Of a stretch of 48,451 nt of DNA, positions 1-8,843 are shown one piece after another. The stretch covers positions 1 through 48,451 of the forward strand of contig JADJYC010000017.1 in NCBI GenBank assembly GCA_016719925.1. The letters are read 5' to 3'. The translations under genes were made by a program, and so were the position numbers. Below the pieces are notes generated by a model. That model was given only the letters and a program-made list of their open reading frames with translations. It was not told the origin of the DNA and did not search any database. Within the stretch, counting starts at the first letter, position 1. Every line of letters begins with the position of its first letter. Source of the DNA: Crocinitomicaceae bacterium. GTDB taxonomy: Bacteria; Bacteroidota; Bacteroidia; Flavobacteriales_D; Crocinitomicaceae.

Positions 1-135
1 AACGTTTTGCGGCTTGGCGAAGGTGGCGATTTACCACAAATATTTATACTAAGCACACAGTTCAAATTTACGAAAAACTGTCATTCGAATCACTAAACCG
101 CCACTTTTGCCAAACCGCTGTTACCTGCCGTTATT
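1..135. repeat. attC-like imperfect palindrome (left copy)
   Basis: The left arm (about 3-28, GCGGCTTGGCGAAGGTGGCG) is complementary, with few mismatches, to the right arm near 100-120 (CGCCACTTTTGCCAAACCGC). The arms are separated by about 70 unpaired bases and end in AACG and CGTTA core-like ends. A related element lies at 2585-2717 with matching arm sequence. Paired arms ending in GTTA/TAAC boxes resemble integron attC sites, but no integrase gene is in the window and the left edge is cut by the window, so the identity is inferred. Confidence 0.5.
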
Positions 136-1058
136 TCTGTCCACCAAATGCTTGTTGTAACGCAATTACTCTACGTTGAATACTGGCTTGCGTGATGCTA
201 CTTTTTTCAATGATGTCATAGGCGTGAATTGTCCCTTTTGTTTGGTTCAATTCTACTTTTATGTTAGTGTCTTTTAATTTTTGAGAATATAAAAGAGCCT
301 CGTCTCGTAAACAGTCAAATTCAGCAGTTTCGATATATGCAGGTGGTAAACCATTCAAGTCAGTTCGTTGCAAAGGTGAAACGTAGTTTGGTAAATTCTT
401 TCTGTCTTTGCCTTTCAAATAGACGTCCCACATTAGTTTTGAACTTGGTGCGTTCCAAAGTGGTGTATCTTGAAATGTTTGCATAGATGCTGAGCTTAAT
501 GTATGGTCGCAAACTGGATAAACCAATAATTGAAAGCATAGAGATATTTCTTGTCTGTCTAAAGCCATTTGAGCAATGCAAGCAGCTAAGTTTCCTCCTG
601 CGCTATCTCCACCAATTGCAATTTGGTCTTTGTCAATTCCAAGCAATTTTGTGTTGTCATTCGTCCATTTTAGAGTTGAATAACAGTCTTCCAAACTTGT
701 TGGAAATGGGTTATTTAAACTAACTCTGTAATGAGGAAAACGATAACACAATTTGCTTTTGAGGCATACTCAAACATCATCTTTTGTGTGCTTGTGCAGC
801 TTCAATAAAAAAACCACCACCATGACAATACACCAAACAAGGTGCATTAGATGAAATGTTCCGTGGTTTAAAAACTAAAACTTCTATATGTTTGTTTTCG
901 AATCCATTTATTTGATGCGAACTTACCTCAATGTTTTGTGGTGCTTTCGTGGATTTAAATGCCATTTAAATAAGGTATTAAATGCAGGAACCATCCATTT
1001 CTTTGTGTTTGGAACAGCGAAGAAAAGCAAAGTCTTTATGAATGTTGTATTTTGCCAT
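131..1058 (-). pseudogene. alpha/beta hydrolase (HSL-type esterase/lipase), reading frame broken
   Basis: This encodes a hormone-sensitive-lipase-family esterase. Seen in pieces: N-terminal MAKYNIHKDF at 1058, an oxyanion-hole motif HGGGFF (about 815), the nucleophile motif GDSAGGN (about 610), an acidic residue in ETAEFDCLRDEA and a catalytic-type His in GTIHAYD. The frame changes near 1030, 965, 770 and 745; for example, adding one base restores a continuous AHKRMMFEYASKANCVIVFPHYR reading across the last two. The assembled product would be about 310 residues, normal for the family. It is the last gene of a minus-strand group behind the SDR and membrane protein. The breaks may be sequencing indels rather than decay. 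Confidence 0.75.
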
Positions 1059-1063
1059 TTTGA

Positions 1064-1423
1064 TTAATTCATTAGTGATGTAAGAAAACCAATAGTGATA
1101 AGCGTTTCTACCACTGTTGAAATTAAAATTCCTTTGCTTACACGTCCTCCTTTAAGTTCAAATAAACCTGTAATAGCTAATAATCCTGTGATAACAGCCC
1201 CACCTATAGCTATGGCTTCTGTGGTCGTCATACTTGTTCTTGCTAAAAATAGTATGGTTTGAAATTCCTAAATAAATAGCCCCATTTCTACGGGACATTA
1301 CTTTGGCTTCATCCGGGGCTTGCATTCCCCATTGTTTCAACATTGAAGTGCTTGAAAATAAAAATCCTAAACCTAAGCCTAATGTGGCAATTGCGCAATT
1401 AATGCGATTGTTGTAAATGTCAT
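1064..1423 (-). pseudogene. small integral membrane protein, frame broken
   Basis: Joining frames from the ATG at 1423 gives a protein of about 120 residues: a hydrophobic N-terminus (MTFTTIALIAQL then GLGLGFLFSS), a conserved-looking centre (MLKQWGMQAPDEAKVMSRRN), two more hydrophobic stretches (FQTILFLA; AIGGAVITGLLAITGLFELKGG) and a hydrophobic end finishing in LTSLMN. Two frame changes are needed (about 1395 and 1262). I do not recognise the family by name; it looks like a four-helix membrane protein. It sits 5 bp before the hydrolase and downstream of the SDR gene, probably in one transcript. Confidence 0.55.
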
Positions 1424-1438
1424 AATTTTAATTTTGAA

Positions 1439-2075
1439 TTAATTACTAATTGATGGTGTTTGTTTGATGTATTTTTTTCTCTTCCAGTTGAGCAACCATG
1501 AATTTTGCCATATCAGGCAAGGTAATAGAGAGTTTTAAACCCTTGCCTGTAAGCGTGTCATTCACCTTTCCTTTTGCAGGCTTATCTAAAATGCCAGCAC
1601 ATCGAACAATTGTCCAATCAATTGAGTTTTCATAATCATTGGCTCCATTCTGTTTTTATCGTCAATCAATACTTGCAGCCATTTCATAAAATATGGCAAT
1701 GCAATTTTCTTAACAATCAAGGAACAAAGTTTATACTGTTCCCAGAACCAGTAATACTCATGGCAATCAAACGTTTACGTTTGATTTTGACATTCGTCCA
1801 TGATAATTTTGTTAGCATCAGATACAAATGTGGTGGGTTTGCCATCTCCCTTTCCGTTTACACCCAAACACTGAATAACAGCATCTTGATTTTGTAAAAC
1901 TTTATTTACTTCTCTGTTGTCCAAAACATTGCCCTCTACTATTGTCAGGTTTTTATGTTGAACGTTTACAGCTTTTGTATTTCTTACAAGTATAGTTACT
2001 TGATAATCTTTGGCTAATGCCTCTTTGAGTATAGCTTTTCCCGAAACCCGTTGCTCCGAATATGACGACTTTCAT
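1439..2075 (-). pseudogene. NAD(P)-binding atypical SDR (NmrA/NAD(P)H-binding family), frame broken
   Basis: The start MKVVIFGATGF at 2075 carries the Rossmann glycine motif of atypical short-chain dehydrogenases, followed in another frame by AILKEALAKDYQVTILVRN, NLTIVEGNVLD and AVIQCLGVNGKG, the usual beta-alpha order of NmrA-like proteins. The C-terminal part has the DWTIVRCAGILDKP block typical of this family and ends at 1439. At least four frame changes are needed. The reassembled length is about 210 residues, as expected. It is transcribed divergently from the merR gene, with a dyad operator between them, which suggests control by that regulator. Confidence 0.7.
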
Positions 2076-2134
2076 TTTGTTTGAGTTTTAAATTTCAGCA
2101 AAGTATGTTGAATAAAACAAACCTACAACATTAG

Positions 2135-2179
2135 AGTATAGTCTATACTTGCAATTTATTTTTCAGCATACTATCTTTG
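2135..2179. promoter_or_regulatory. MerR-type operator dyad and merR promoter
   Basis: A perfect 7-1-7 palindrome (AGTATAG T CTATACT, 2135-2149) lies between the divergent SDR and merR genes. About 23 bases further on, a perfect TAnnTTTG -7 element (TATCTTTG, 2172-2179) precedes the merR ATG at 2184. MerR dimers bind such dyads between or near promoter elements; assignment to the neighbouring merR is by position. Confidence 0.5.
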
Positions 2180-2183
2180 CACC

Positions 2184-2544
2184 ATGTTAATAAACAGATT
2201 GTCAAAAGAACAGGCATTACCGCCCATACCATTCGATTTTATGAAAAGTCGGGATTGATAAAAGGTAAACGACTTGAAAACGTCAAGTCGAATAATTATT
2301 TTCATTACGATGAAGAGACGGTAGAAAAATTGAACCTAATTAAAGGTGCTAAGTCAATTGGTTTTACCATTAGCGAAATAAGTAATCTTATAGATGCTTG
2401 GTATAACAAGAAATTGTCAACTAAAGAAAAATTGTCTGTTTGCGATGAAAAACTGCTGTCGATTGAAAATAAAATCAAAAGTTGAAACAAATGCAAAAAC
2501 TTTTAAATCAATTGAAGAAAAATATTATTTCGTCAAATTGTTGA
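2184..2544 (+). pseudogene. MerR-family transcriptional regulator, frame broken
   Basis: MerR regulators bind operator dyads by an N-terminal winged helix and dimerise by a coiled coil. From the ATG at 2184 the sequence reads MLINRLSK, then needs one extra A in AAAA to continue RTGITAHTIRFYEKSGLI, the typical MerR helix-turn-helix. A dimerisation helix follows (KLNLIKGAKSIGFTISEI, LSTKEKLSV). A second frame change near 2484 allows LKQMQKLLNQLKKNI up to the stop at 2544. Reassembled length is about 120 residues, a short MerR without a large effector domain. A TTG at 2177 gives an uninterrupted but less family-like N-terminus. It probably controls the divergent SDR gene group. Confidence 0.75.
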
Positions 2545-2584
2545 GTGTTTGTCTGCTTGTTGGGTGTCGCTCTATAATGGCAGG

Positions 2585-2717
2585 TAACGTTTCGGGGCTT
2601 TGCTATGGTTGGGCAATCGAAGCACAAATCTTCAATTTTGCACAAAAGTTGAACCGCAGAACAACAGTTGAACTTTGCAGTTTCGCCCCACTATTGCAAA
2701 ACCCTTGTTAGCTGCTG
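2585..2717. repeat. attC-like imperfect palindrome (right copy)
   Basis: The left arm TAACGTTTCGGGGCTTTGC (2585) pairs with the right arm near 2685-2710 (GCCCCACTATTGCAAAACCC then TTGTTAG). Both arms resemble those of the element at 1-135 (AACGTTTTGCGGCTTGGCG and TTTGCCAAACCGCTGTTA). The centre is different. The two copies bracket the MerR/SDR/hydrolase group, suggesting a mobile cassette-like unit or a dispersed palindromic repeat. Confidence 0.5.
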
Positions 2718-2751
2718 GGCTTAATTTTGCTAAAATAGCTTATTTTTTGAG

Positions 2752-2908
2752 ATAATAATTTGTACTTTTGTGGCTTCACTTCCAAAAAGTATACAACACG
2801 TGGCAAAGCCTTGGATTAAATAATTATTAGGGTAATTCTCTTCAAAACCCACTTTTATGGTATAGTACTCTATTAGTATTATGCTACAATTATTTTGTTG
2901 TATAATTT
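2752..2908 (+). promoter_or_regulatory. Leader region of the mef-mph genes: possible -7 element and start-proximal hairpin
   Basis: TACTTTTG near 2763 matches TAnnTTTG, although no well-spaced -33 TTG box is clear. Close to the exporter start, ATTATGCTACAA and TTGTATAAT (2878-2908) can pair around a TTATTTTG loop, ending about 12 bases before the ATG at 2921. Leader hairpins are common regulators of macrolide resistance genes, but no leader peptide is evident, so regulation is only suggested. Confidence 0.3.
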
Positions 2909-2920
2909 AATCAAGTTTTT

Positions 2921-4143
2921 ATGGAAAACCGTAAATGGTTTAAGACCTATATGTTTATATGGGCTGGACAGTTTGCTTCAATGCTTACAAGTTATGCTGT
3001 TCAGTTTGCTATTGTTATATGGCTTAGTCTGGAGTACAAGTCAGCCGAAGTTTTAGCCTACGCAGGAATAGCAGCTATGTTGCCTCAAGCATTGATAGGC
3101 TTAATAGCAGGAGTATATGTTGACCGTCTCAATCGTAAATATGTAATGATTTTTTCGGATGCTTTTATAGCTCTCTGTGCCCTTTTGTTACTCGTCATTT
3201 TACAAAATGAAAATGTTAATCTTATATGGATATACATTTTATTGGGTTTACGCTCTGTTGGTAATGCTTTTCACGCTCCGGCACTACAGGCAATTGCTCC
3301 GCTGATTGTACCCCAAAATGAATTGATAAAGGTAGCAGGAATTAATCAGGTGTTACATTCGGTTTGCAGTATTGGTGGTCCTGCCATTGGCACATTAGCC
3401 ATTGCTTATCTTCCTATTTCAAAAGTATTGTACTTGGATTTGATTGGAGCATTGCTGGCTATTCTTTCACTCGTGATGGTGAAAATTCCCAATGTGGTTG
3501 CGAAGTCAAAATCGTCTGCACATTCTATTGCTACAGAATTTTCGGAAGGGTTTCAGACTGTTTCAAAAACAAAGGTTTGCGTTATCTTTTTCTTTATGCA
3601 ATGGCGATAACCTTTGTTATAATGCCAGCTGCCATTATGTTTCCGTTGCTCACAACAGGGCATTTTGCAGGAGGAAAATGGGAGATAGGAATTGTAGAAG
3701 TGGTTTGGGGCGGAGGTATGCTTATTGGCGGTGTCATCCTGAGTATTTTCAAATTGAAAGGCTCAAAAGTAGTCGCAGTCAATGTTATGTATGTATTATT
3801 GGGACTTACATTTATTTTGAGTGGTGTATTACCTGCAAGTTGGTTTGTAGGATTTGTGATGGTAACAGCCATTGGCGGTATCAGCCTGTCTGTTTTCAAT
3901 GGCTGTTTTACAGCAATTGTACAGACAGAGGTAAGTCCTGAAAAATTAGGACGTGTATTTTCACTTTATTATAGTTTGGCAGTTTTGCCAAGTGTAATCG
4001 GTTTATTATTCACAGGCCTGATTGCAGAAGTTATTGGTGTAAACATTACGTTTATCATAAGCGGTTGTTTGGCAATCCTTGTGGGTATTCTTTCGTTTAG
4101 CACTCGCAACTTAATGCAATTAGGTAAAATCAAAAATATTTAA
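2921..4143 (+). CDS. mef: Mef-like macrolide efflux MFS transporter (one frameshift)
   Basis: This is a proton-driven exporter of the inner membrane. The N-terminal half reads MENRKWFKTYMFIWAGQF with about six hydrophobic helices and the MFS loop DRLNRKYVMIFSD (residues about 69-81). The C-terminal half continues in another frame from FLYAMAITFVIMPAAIMF to LSFSTRNLMQLG. One frame change near 3580 (AAAGGTTTGCG) joins them, giving about 407 residues, the usual size for Mef/MFS_3 exporters. It ends 4 bp before the macrolide phosphotransferase gene, an arrangement like the known mef(C)-mph(G) pair, which is the main argument for a macrolide substrate. Sequence alone cannot exclude another drug. 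Confidence 0.7.
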
Positions 4144-4147
4144 AAAA

Positions 4148-5032
4148 ATGAAAAATAGAGATATTCAAAAATTAGCGGAAAGAAATGGGTTAATTCTTTC
4201 GGATGAAATGAGTTTTAATGAAATGGGAATTGATTTTAAGGTTGGTTTCGCTACAGATAGGGATGGCACAAAGTGGTTGTTGCGTATTCCAAGAAGAACA
4301 ACCTTAGGCGAACAGATTGCGAATGAGAAACGCATTCTTCAATTGGTGTCGAAATACCTTTCGGTTCAAGTTCCTGATTGGCGTATAGCTAATGAAAAAC
4401 TGGTAGCCTATCCTTTGCTCGATGGAAAACCTGCACTTACTTATGATGCGGAGACTTATGAAGTAACCTGGAATATGTCTAAAGAAAACGACCTTTATAT
4501 ACCATCATTAGCGAAAGCACTTATAGAACTTCATTCAATTCCTACGGAAGAAGTACTTCGTAATAATCTAAAAGTTTTGACACCTGAACAGGTTAGAAAT
4601 GAGATTTCTGAAAGATTGATTTTGGTGAAATCTGAATTAGGGATAAATGCCGAATTAGAACTTCGGTACCAAAAATGGCTGGATAATGATGCCTTATGGC
4701 CGAATTTTACAAAATTCATTCACGGTGATTTGTATGCAGGTCATACACTTACTCATCATAATGGAGAAGTTTGTGGAATTATTGATTGGTCAACTGCACA
4801 AGTCAGCGATATAGCACAAGATTTTTCAGGTCACGTTACTGTTTTCGGTGAAGAAAGTCTGAAAAATTTAATTTCGGCATACGAAAAACAAGGTGGAGAA
4901 GTATGGGATAAACTGTTTGAACAAGCAGTTGAACGAGCTGCTGCCGCACCTTTAGCTTATGGATATTTTGCTTTAGAAACGCAAGATGAAATGCATCTTA
5001 GTGCTGCAAAATTACAGTTAGGCGTTGAATAG
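4148..5032 (+). CDS. mph: Macrolide 2'-phosphotransferase (Mph family)
   Basis: It inactivates 14- to 16-membered macrolides by NTP-dependent phosphorylation of the desosamine 2'-hydroxyl in the cytoplasm. The 294 residues match the Mph family in length. Seen: the N-lobe block KWLLRIPRR (about 42-50), the catalytic loop HGDLYAGH (192-199), the metal-binding IIDWSTA (211-217) and the family-typical tail AAAAPLAYGYFALETQ. Start at ATG 4148, four bases after the exporter stop, so the two are surely co-transcribed. The frame is intact. A generic aminoglycoside-type kinase is the alternative, but HGDLYAGH with IDWSTA and the overall resemblance to Mph(E)/Mph(G)-type enzymes favour macrolides. Confidence 0.88.
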   Translation: MKNRDIQKLAERNGLILSDEMSFNEMGIDFKVGFATDRDGTKWLLRIPRRTTLGEQIANEKRILQLVSKYLSVQVPDWRIANEKLVAYPLLDGKPALTYDAETYEVTWNMSKENDLYIPSLAKALIELHSIPTEEVLRNNLKVLTPEQVRNEISERLILVKSELGINAELELRYQKWLDNDALWPNFTKFIHGDLYAGHTLTHHNGEVCGIIDWSTAQVSDIAQDFSGHVTVFGEESLKNLISAYEKQGGEVWDKLFEQAVERAAAAPLAYGYFALETQDEMHLSAAKLQLGVE

Positions 5033-5040
5033 AAATTTTT

Positions 5041-5080
5041 TAGTAGGGGCTGACACCTTAATCGGGTCAGCTCCCTATTA
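5041..5080 (+). terminator. Probable terminator after mph
   Basis: TAGTAGGGGCTGAC and GTCAGCTCCCTATTA form a long imperfect hairpin beginning 9 bases after the mph stop codon. No long T run follows directly, so it may be a weak terminator or a 3'-stabilising structure. Confidence 0.5.
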
Positions 5081-5675
5081 TTTCAAGGGATGTTTGTCTA
5101 TTAGCGTTGTTGTGTAGCCTTGCAGCTTATACCCCCAACAATCTCATTTTATTCATCCAATATTGTTGGATAACCACACGTTTGTTGGGTTTTATTTTTT
5201 CTAATTTATTCATTATTTTATGTATCCTCAAAAGAACTGCTTATCTTATTTTTTTTTTGTTTTACTATTCAACAGAGAATTGATTTCAGGGAATATGATT
5301 TACAGCTCTATTAATTTAAACTTGCACTCTGATTTCTTCAATTTACTCATCCTCCCCTCTCGTATCAACAATCTCCTCCGTCTCCAAATCAAAATAAAGA
5401 TTCCCGTTTAGATTATCCCAAAAATCACCTTGTAAATCATATCCTTCAGAAATTAAAAAAAAAAATTTCATGCGTGTTTCTGAACTCGTATTTTTCTTTC
5501 GAAACAAATCGACTTTTTTGATTATCAGAACGGTTAAAACAAATATACAATTTGCAGAATTCAGTCTGACATTTCTTTCAGCCGGAAATCTGATAAATTA
5601 CCTTTTGTCACTTTCATTGCGGTGTATTAGCACGTCTGATGTGGTTTGAAAGACAATCTGTCAGCATTTGAACAC
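5081..5675. other. Intergenic stretch between mph and htpG
   Basis: There is no convincing long gene here. A second palindrome (ATCCAATATTGTTGGAT, about 5156-5172) and CCCCCAACAA / TTGTTGGG arms near 5131 and 5184 suggest further hairpins. A 42-codon open frame exists on the minus strand (listed separately). The accessory block appears to end in this stretch and conserved chromosome begins at htpG. Confidence 0.4.
5343..5471 (-). CDS. Possible small acidic protein, 42 codons
   Basis: From ATG 5471 the frame reads MKFFFFLISEGYDLQGDF (approximately; the run of 11 T makes the Phe count unsure) and continues to TEEIVDTRGEDE before TAA at 5343. Composition is protein-like rather than random, acidic at the end, but there is no recognised family. 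It may be a fragment of a longer gene interrupted at the homopolymer. Confidence 0.25.
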   Translation of the reverse strand: MKFFFLISEGYDLQGDFWDNLNGNLYFDLETEEIVDTRGEDE

Positions 5676-5691
5676 TGGCACAACCATTGGG
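5676..5691 (+). promoter_or_regulatory. Sigma-54-like -24/-12 promoter of htpG
   Basis: TGGCACAACCATTGGG has the TGGCAC and TTG boxes separated by exactly five bases, as in the sigma-54 consensus, 39 bp before the htpG ATG. Upstream, TCTGTCAG (5657) and TCTGACA (about 5566) could be activator sites. Heat-shock control through a sigma-54-type promoter is an inference from this match. Confidence 0.45.
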
Positions 5692-5729
5692 AGAAGGAAC
5701 TGAGTCAAATACTAAAACTATTTTTAAAA

Positions 5730-7624
5730 ATGGCAACAAAAGGTACCGTGAATGTTCAAACCGAGAACATTTTTCCGTTAATCAAAAAATTTCTCTACAG
5801 TGATCATGAAATCTTTTTACGTGAACTTGTTTCAAACGCGGTAGATGCTACCAGCAAACTGAAAGTGATGAGTGCAGCCGGTGAAGTGAAAGGTGATTTG
5901 GGTGATCTGAAAGTGGAAGTGATTTTGGATAAAGATGCCGGAACACTGACCGTGAAAGACCGCGGAATTGGAATGACAGAAGAAGAAATTCAGAAGTACA
6001 TCAATCAAATTGCATTTTCAGGTGCTGAAGAATTTGTCAATAAATACAAAGGCAAAGAAGGTGCTGAACAAATCATCGGACATTTTGGTCTTGGATTTTA
6101 TTCTGCCTTTATGGTGGCAAAACAGGTGGAAATAAAAACCTTGTCACATAAAGAAGGAGCTCAGGCAGTGAAATGGGTGAGTGACGGTACACCGGAATTT
6201 GAAATTACCGAAATAGAAAAAACTGACCGCGGAACTGAAATTGTACTTCACCTGGCAGACGACTCAAAAGAATTTTGGAAAAAAACCGCATTGAAGGTAT
6301 TCTGAATAAGTATTGTAAATTTTTACCCATTGAAATAAAATTTGGTACAAAATCAGAATGGGTGGATGATGCCAACGGTGAAAAAGATGATAAAGGAAAT
6401 GTAAAAAGAATTGAAGTTCAGGTTGACAACATCATCAATAATACAACGCCTGCCTGGGTAAAGGCTCCGGCTGATTTGAAAGATGAAGATTACGCAAATT
6501 TCTACCGTGAGCTTTATCCAATGAGTTTTGAAGCGCCGTTATTTCATATTCATTTAAATGTCGATTATCCTTTCAACCTGACCGGAATTTTATATTTCCC
6601 AAAACTGAAAGAAAATATTGAAGTACAGAAAAACAAAATTCAGTTGTATTCCAATCAGGTTTTTATTACCGATTCAGTGGGTGAAATTGTTCCGGAGTTT
6701 CTGACCTTGCTTCACGGTGTTTTGGATTCACCGGATATTCCGCTGAACGTTTCCAGATCATATCTTCAGGCTGACGGCAATGTGAAAAAGATTTCAGCGC
6801 ACATCACCAAAAAAGTAGCTGATAAACTGGCGCAGATGTTTAAAGATGACCGTGCTGATTTTGAATCGAAATTTGATGATCTGAAAGTATTCATTGAATA
6901 CGGAATGCTCACTGAAGATAAATTTTATGAGAAAGCAGAGAAATTTTTATTGCTGAAAAACACTGAAGGAAAATATTTCACGGTTGAAGAATATCTTGAA
7001 AAAATAAAAGCAGTACAAACAGACAAGGATAAAAAAGTAGTTGTACTATATGCAAACAATTTTGATGCGCAGCACTCCTTTGTTGAAGCCGCCAAAGAAC
7101 GCGGATACGATGTGATACTGCTGGATTCTCCTTTGTCGCCGCATTTGATTTCTAAACTGGAAAGTAAACTTGAAAATGTTTCTTTTGCACGGGTAGATGC
7201 TGATACATTAGATAAGCTGATTAAGAAAGATGAAGAGATTCCGTCTAAACTTTCAGACAAAGAAAAAGAGACCTTGAAACCAATTTTTGAAGAAGTGGTG
7301 AATAAAGATAAATTCAATGTGCAGTTTGAAAACATGAGTGAAACAGAACCACCCATTGTGATTACACAGCCGGAGTTTATCCGCAGAATGATGGAGCAGC
7401 AAAAATTAGGCGGCGGTGGCGGAATGTTTGGTGCGTTCCCTGAAATGTACACACTGGCGGTAAATTCTAATCATCCGGTTGTAGGTTCGATTCTTAAAAA
7501 ACAAAAGGACAATAAACAGAAACTGGCAAAACAGTTGTGTGACTTGGCAATGCTTTCTCAAGGCATGCTGAAGGGGGAGGAGCTGACGAAGTTTATCAAC
7601 CGGAGTATTGATTTGATGAAGTAG
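5730..7624 (+). CDS. htpG: Molecular chaperone HtpG (Hsp90), one frameshift
   Basis: Cytosolic ATP-dependent Hsp90 chaperone. The start is set at ATG 5730 (MATKGTVNVQTENIFPLI) because the family begins there; an upstream in-frame start would add 28 residues overlapping the promoter. Seen: the GHKL ATPase motifs RELVSNAVDA, DRGIGM and GHFGLGFYSAFM, the middle domain (FPLIKK..., SRSYLQADGNVKK) and a C-terminal domain ending NRSIDLMK. A glycine stretch (LGGGGGMFG) lies before the end. The frame breaks near 6283, where GAATTTTGG needs one more T to read KEFLEKNRIEGILNK; total about 631 residues, normal. Monocistronic by context. Confidence 0.95.
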
Positions 7625-7972
7625 ATTTGTTTTCAGACAAAAAAATGCAGGCGTCCGGTAATCACGATTTATTCGTTATCAGTCAAATGAAATTGATTGG
7701 TTTGTTTGAAGGAATTTAACTGAAGGATACGTTGCGATTTTTTTCATGCACGAGCTTCTTCATTCTTTTGTCTTGATACAAAAGAATCAAAAAATCAAGG
7801 CCTGCAAAACGTTCCGGCGCAAATTCTCTCAAATTGCAAGTGCGGTCGGGTGATCTACTCCGCTATGCTGCGTAGCTTCCCGTCCTTACTAGCGATTCGC
7901 TTCGAATTTACTTGTCACGTTTTGATGGCCGAATTATTAAAATCGGCCTTGATTTGAAATAAAGTTTTTATT
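7625..7972. repeat. Intergenic repeat-like region with a perfect hairpin
   Basis: A 10-bp perfect stem ATTCTTTTGT / ACAAAAGAAT with a CTTGAT loop lies at 7762-7787, followed by CAAAAAATCAAGGCCTGC. Stretches of this type are common dispersed elements in Bacteroidota spacers. A second hairpin GGCCGA / TCGGCC at 7927-7948 lies about 25 bases beyond the end of the minus-strand hydrolase gene and may terminate it. No gene is evident. Confidence 0.45.
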
Positions 7973-8764
7973 TCAAAAGAATTTCCGCCAGTTCAGAAAA
8001 TTCCGTTTCAAAACTTCCCGCATTTTATTGGCACGTGCCAAATCAAACTTACGCTCTGAATCATCCATGTACAAATTTTTATTCCGTTCTAACTGCAAGG
8101 CATGTATGTTCTTTGCAGGATTTCCGAAATACCGCGTAATATGTCCGCCCTTAAACGGATCATTGTGATTTACCTGATACGTTGTTCCCAGATTTTTGAG
8201 TGTGCAATCAATCAGTTTTTTATCGGCTGATTTTTCATCATTGTCTCCCAAAATCATTTCAGGAAAAGGTTCAGGCCGAATTGTTTTTACAATTCTTCTG
8301 ATGGAATGCGCATCCCACAACAACACTTTTCCAAATTCCTGAATTCTTGAATCTAAATGCTCCTGCACTTTTGAATAGTAAGGCCAGAAATACGTATCAA
8401 GTCTTCTTTCCACTTCTTTCTGATCAGGTTCTTTTCCGTTTTTGTAAATGGGATTTCCCACAAAATCAGTAGTTGTTGTTAATCCCGTAATTAATCTTCC
8501 GTCATTATAAAGCGGTACACTTTTGGGGTCTCTGTTCAGGTCAATCACCCAGCGGCTGTATTTTGCGTAAACAACGGTGATTCCCATAGAAGGAGCAAAG
8601 TCATTGAGGTCTTGTAAAAACCAGTCAGTATCATCAATAGACGCAACTTGTTCAGGCAAATAATTTTCACGCAGCTCATCGGGAAATTCTGTTCCGCAAT
8701 GGGGAATGCTGATGATGATGGGAATTTTTTTTGATGTGGCTTCGTTGATTAAGTAGGGCGTCAT
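7973..8764 (-). CDS. N-formylglutamate amidohydrolase family protein
   Basis: Members hydrolyse N-formylglutamate to glutamate and formate (HutG of histidine degradation) or related N-formyl amino acids, using a metal. The 263 residues match the family. Seen: SIPHCGTEFP near residue 20, an RDP block (IDLNRDPKSVPLYN), the metal-type LLWDAHSI (about 148-155), NDPFKGGHITR and ALQLERNKNLYMD. Start ATG 8764. No other hut genes lie nearby, so the physiological substrate is not fixed. It stands alone on the minus strand between htpG and nadA. Confidence 0.85.
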   Translation of the reverse strand: MTPYLINEATSKKIPIIISIPHCGTEFPDELRENYLPEQVASIDDTDWFLQDLNDFAPSMGITVVYAKYSRWVIDLNRDPKSVPLYNDGRLITGLTTTTDFVGNPIYKNGKEPDQKEVERRLDTYFWPYYSKVQEHLDSRIQEFGKVLLWDAHSIRRIVKTIRPEPFPEMILGDNDEKSADKKLIDCTLKNLGTTYQVNHNDPFKGGHITRYFGNPAKNIHALQLERNKNLYMDDSERKFDLARANKMREVLKRNFLNWRKFF

Positions 8765-8843
8765 TTTTTAGGATTAAGGATAGAGTACATTCAAAGATAA
8801 GGATCGTTGGATATTTTTGAAGATGAGTTTTAGGTATAATTTA

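Noticed and set aside
2394..2711. 105-codon plus-strand frame running from merR into the right palindrome
   Set aside because: Its second half is translated attC-like repeat and the first half is merR in another frame.
5220..5411. 63-codon plus-strand frame after mph
   Set aside because: Hydrophobic random-looking composition, no start context, and overlaps a more protein-like minus-strand frame.
5646..5729. Upstream in-frame start of htpG
   Set aside because: HtpG proteins begin at MATKGTVNVQ; the extension covers the -24/-12 promoter.
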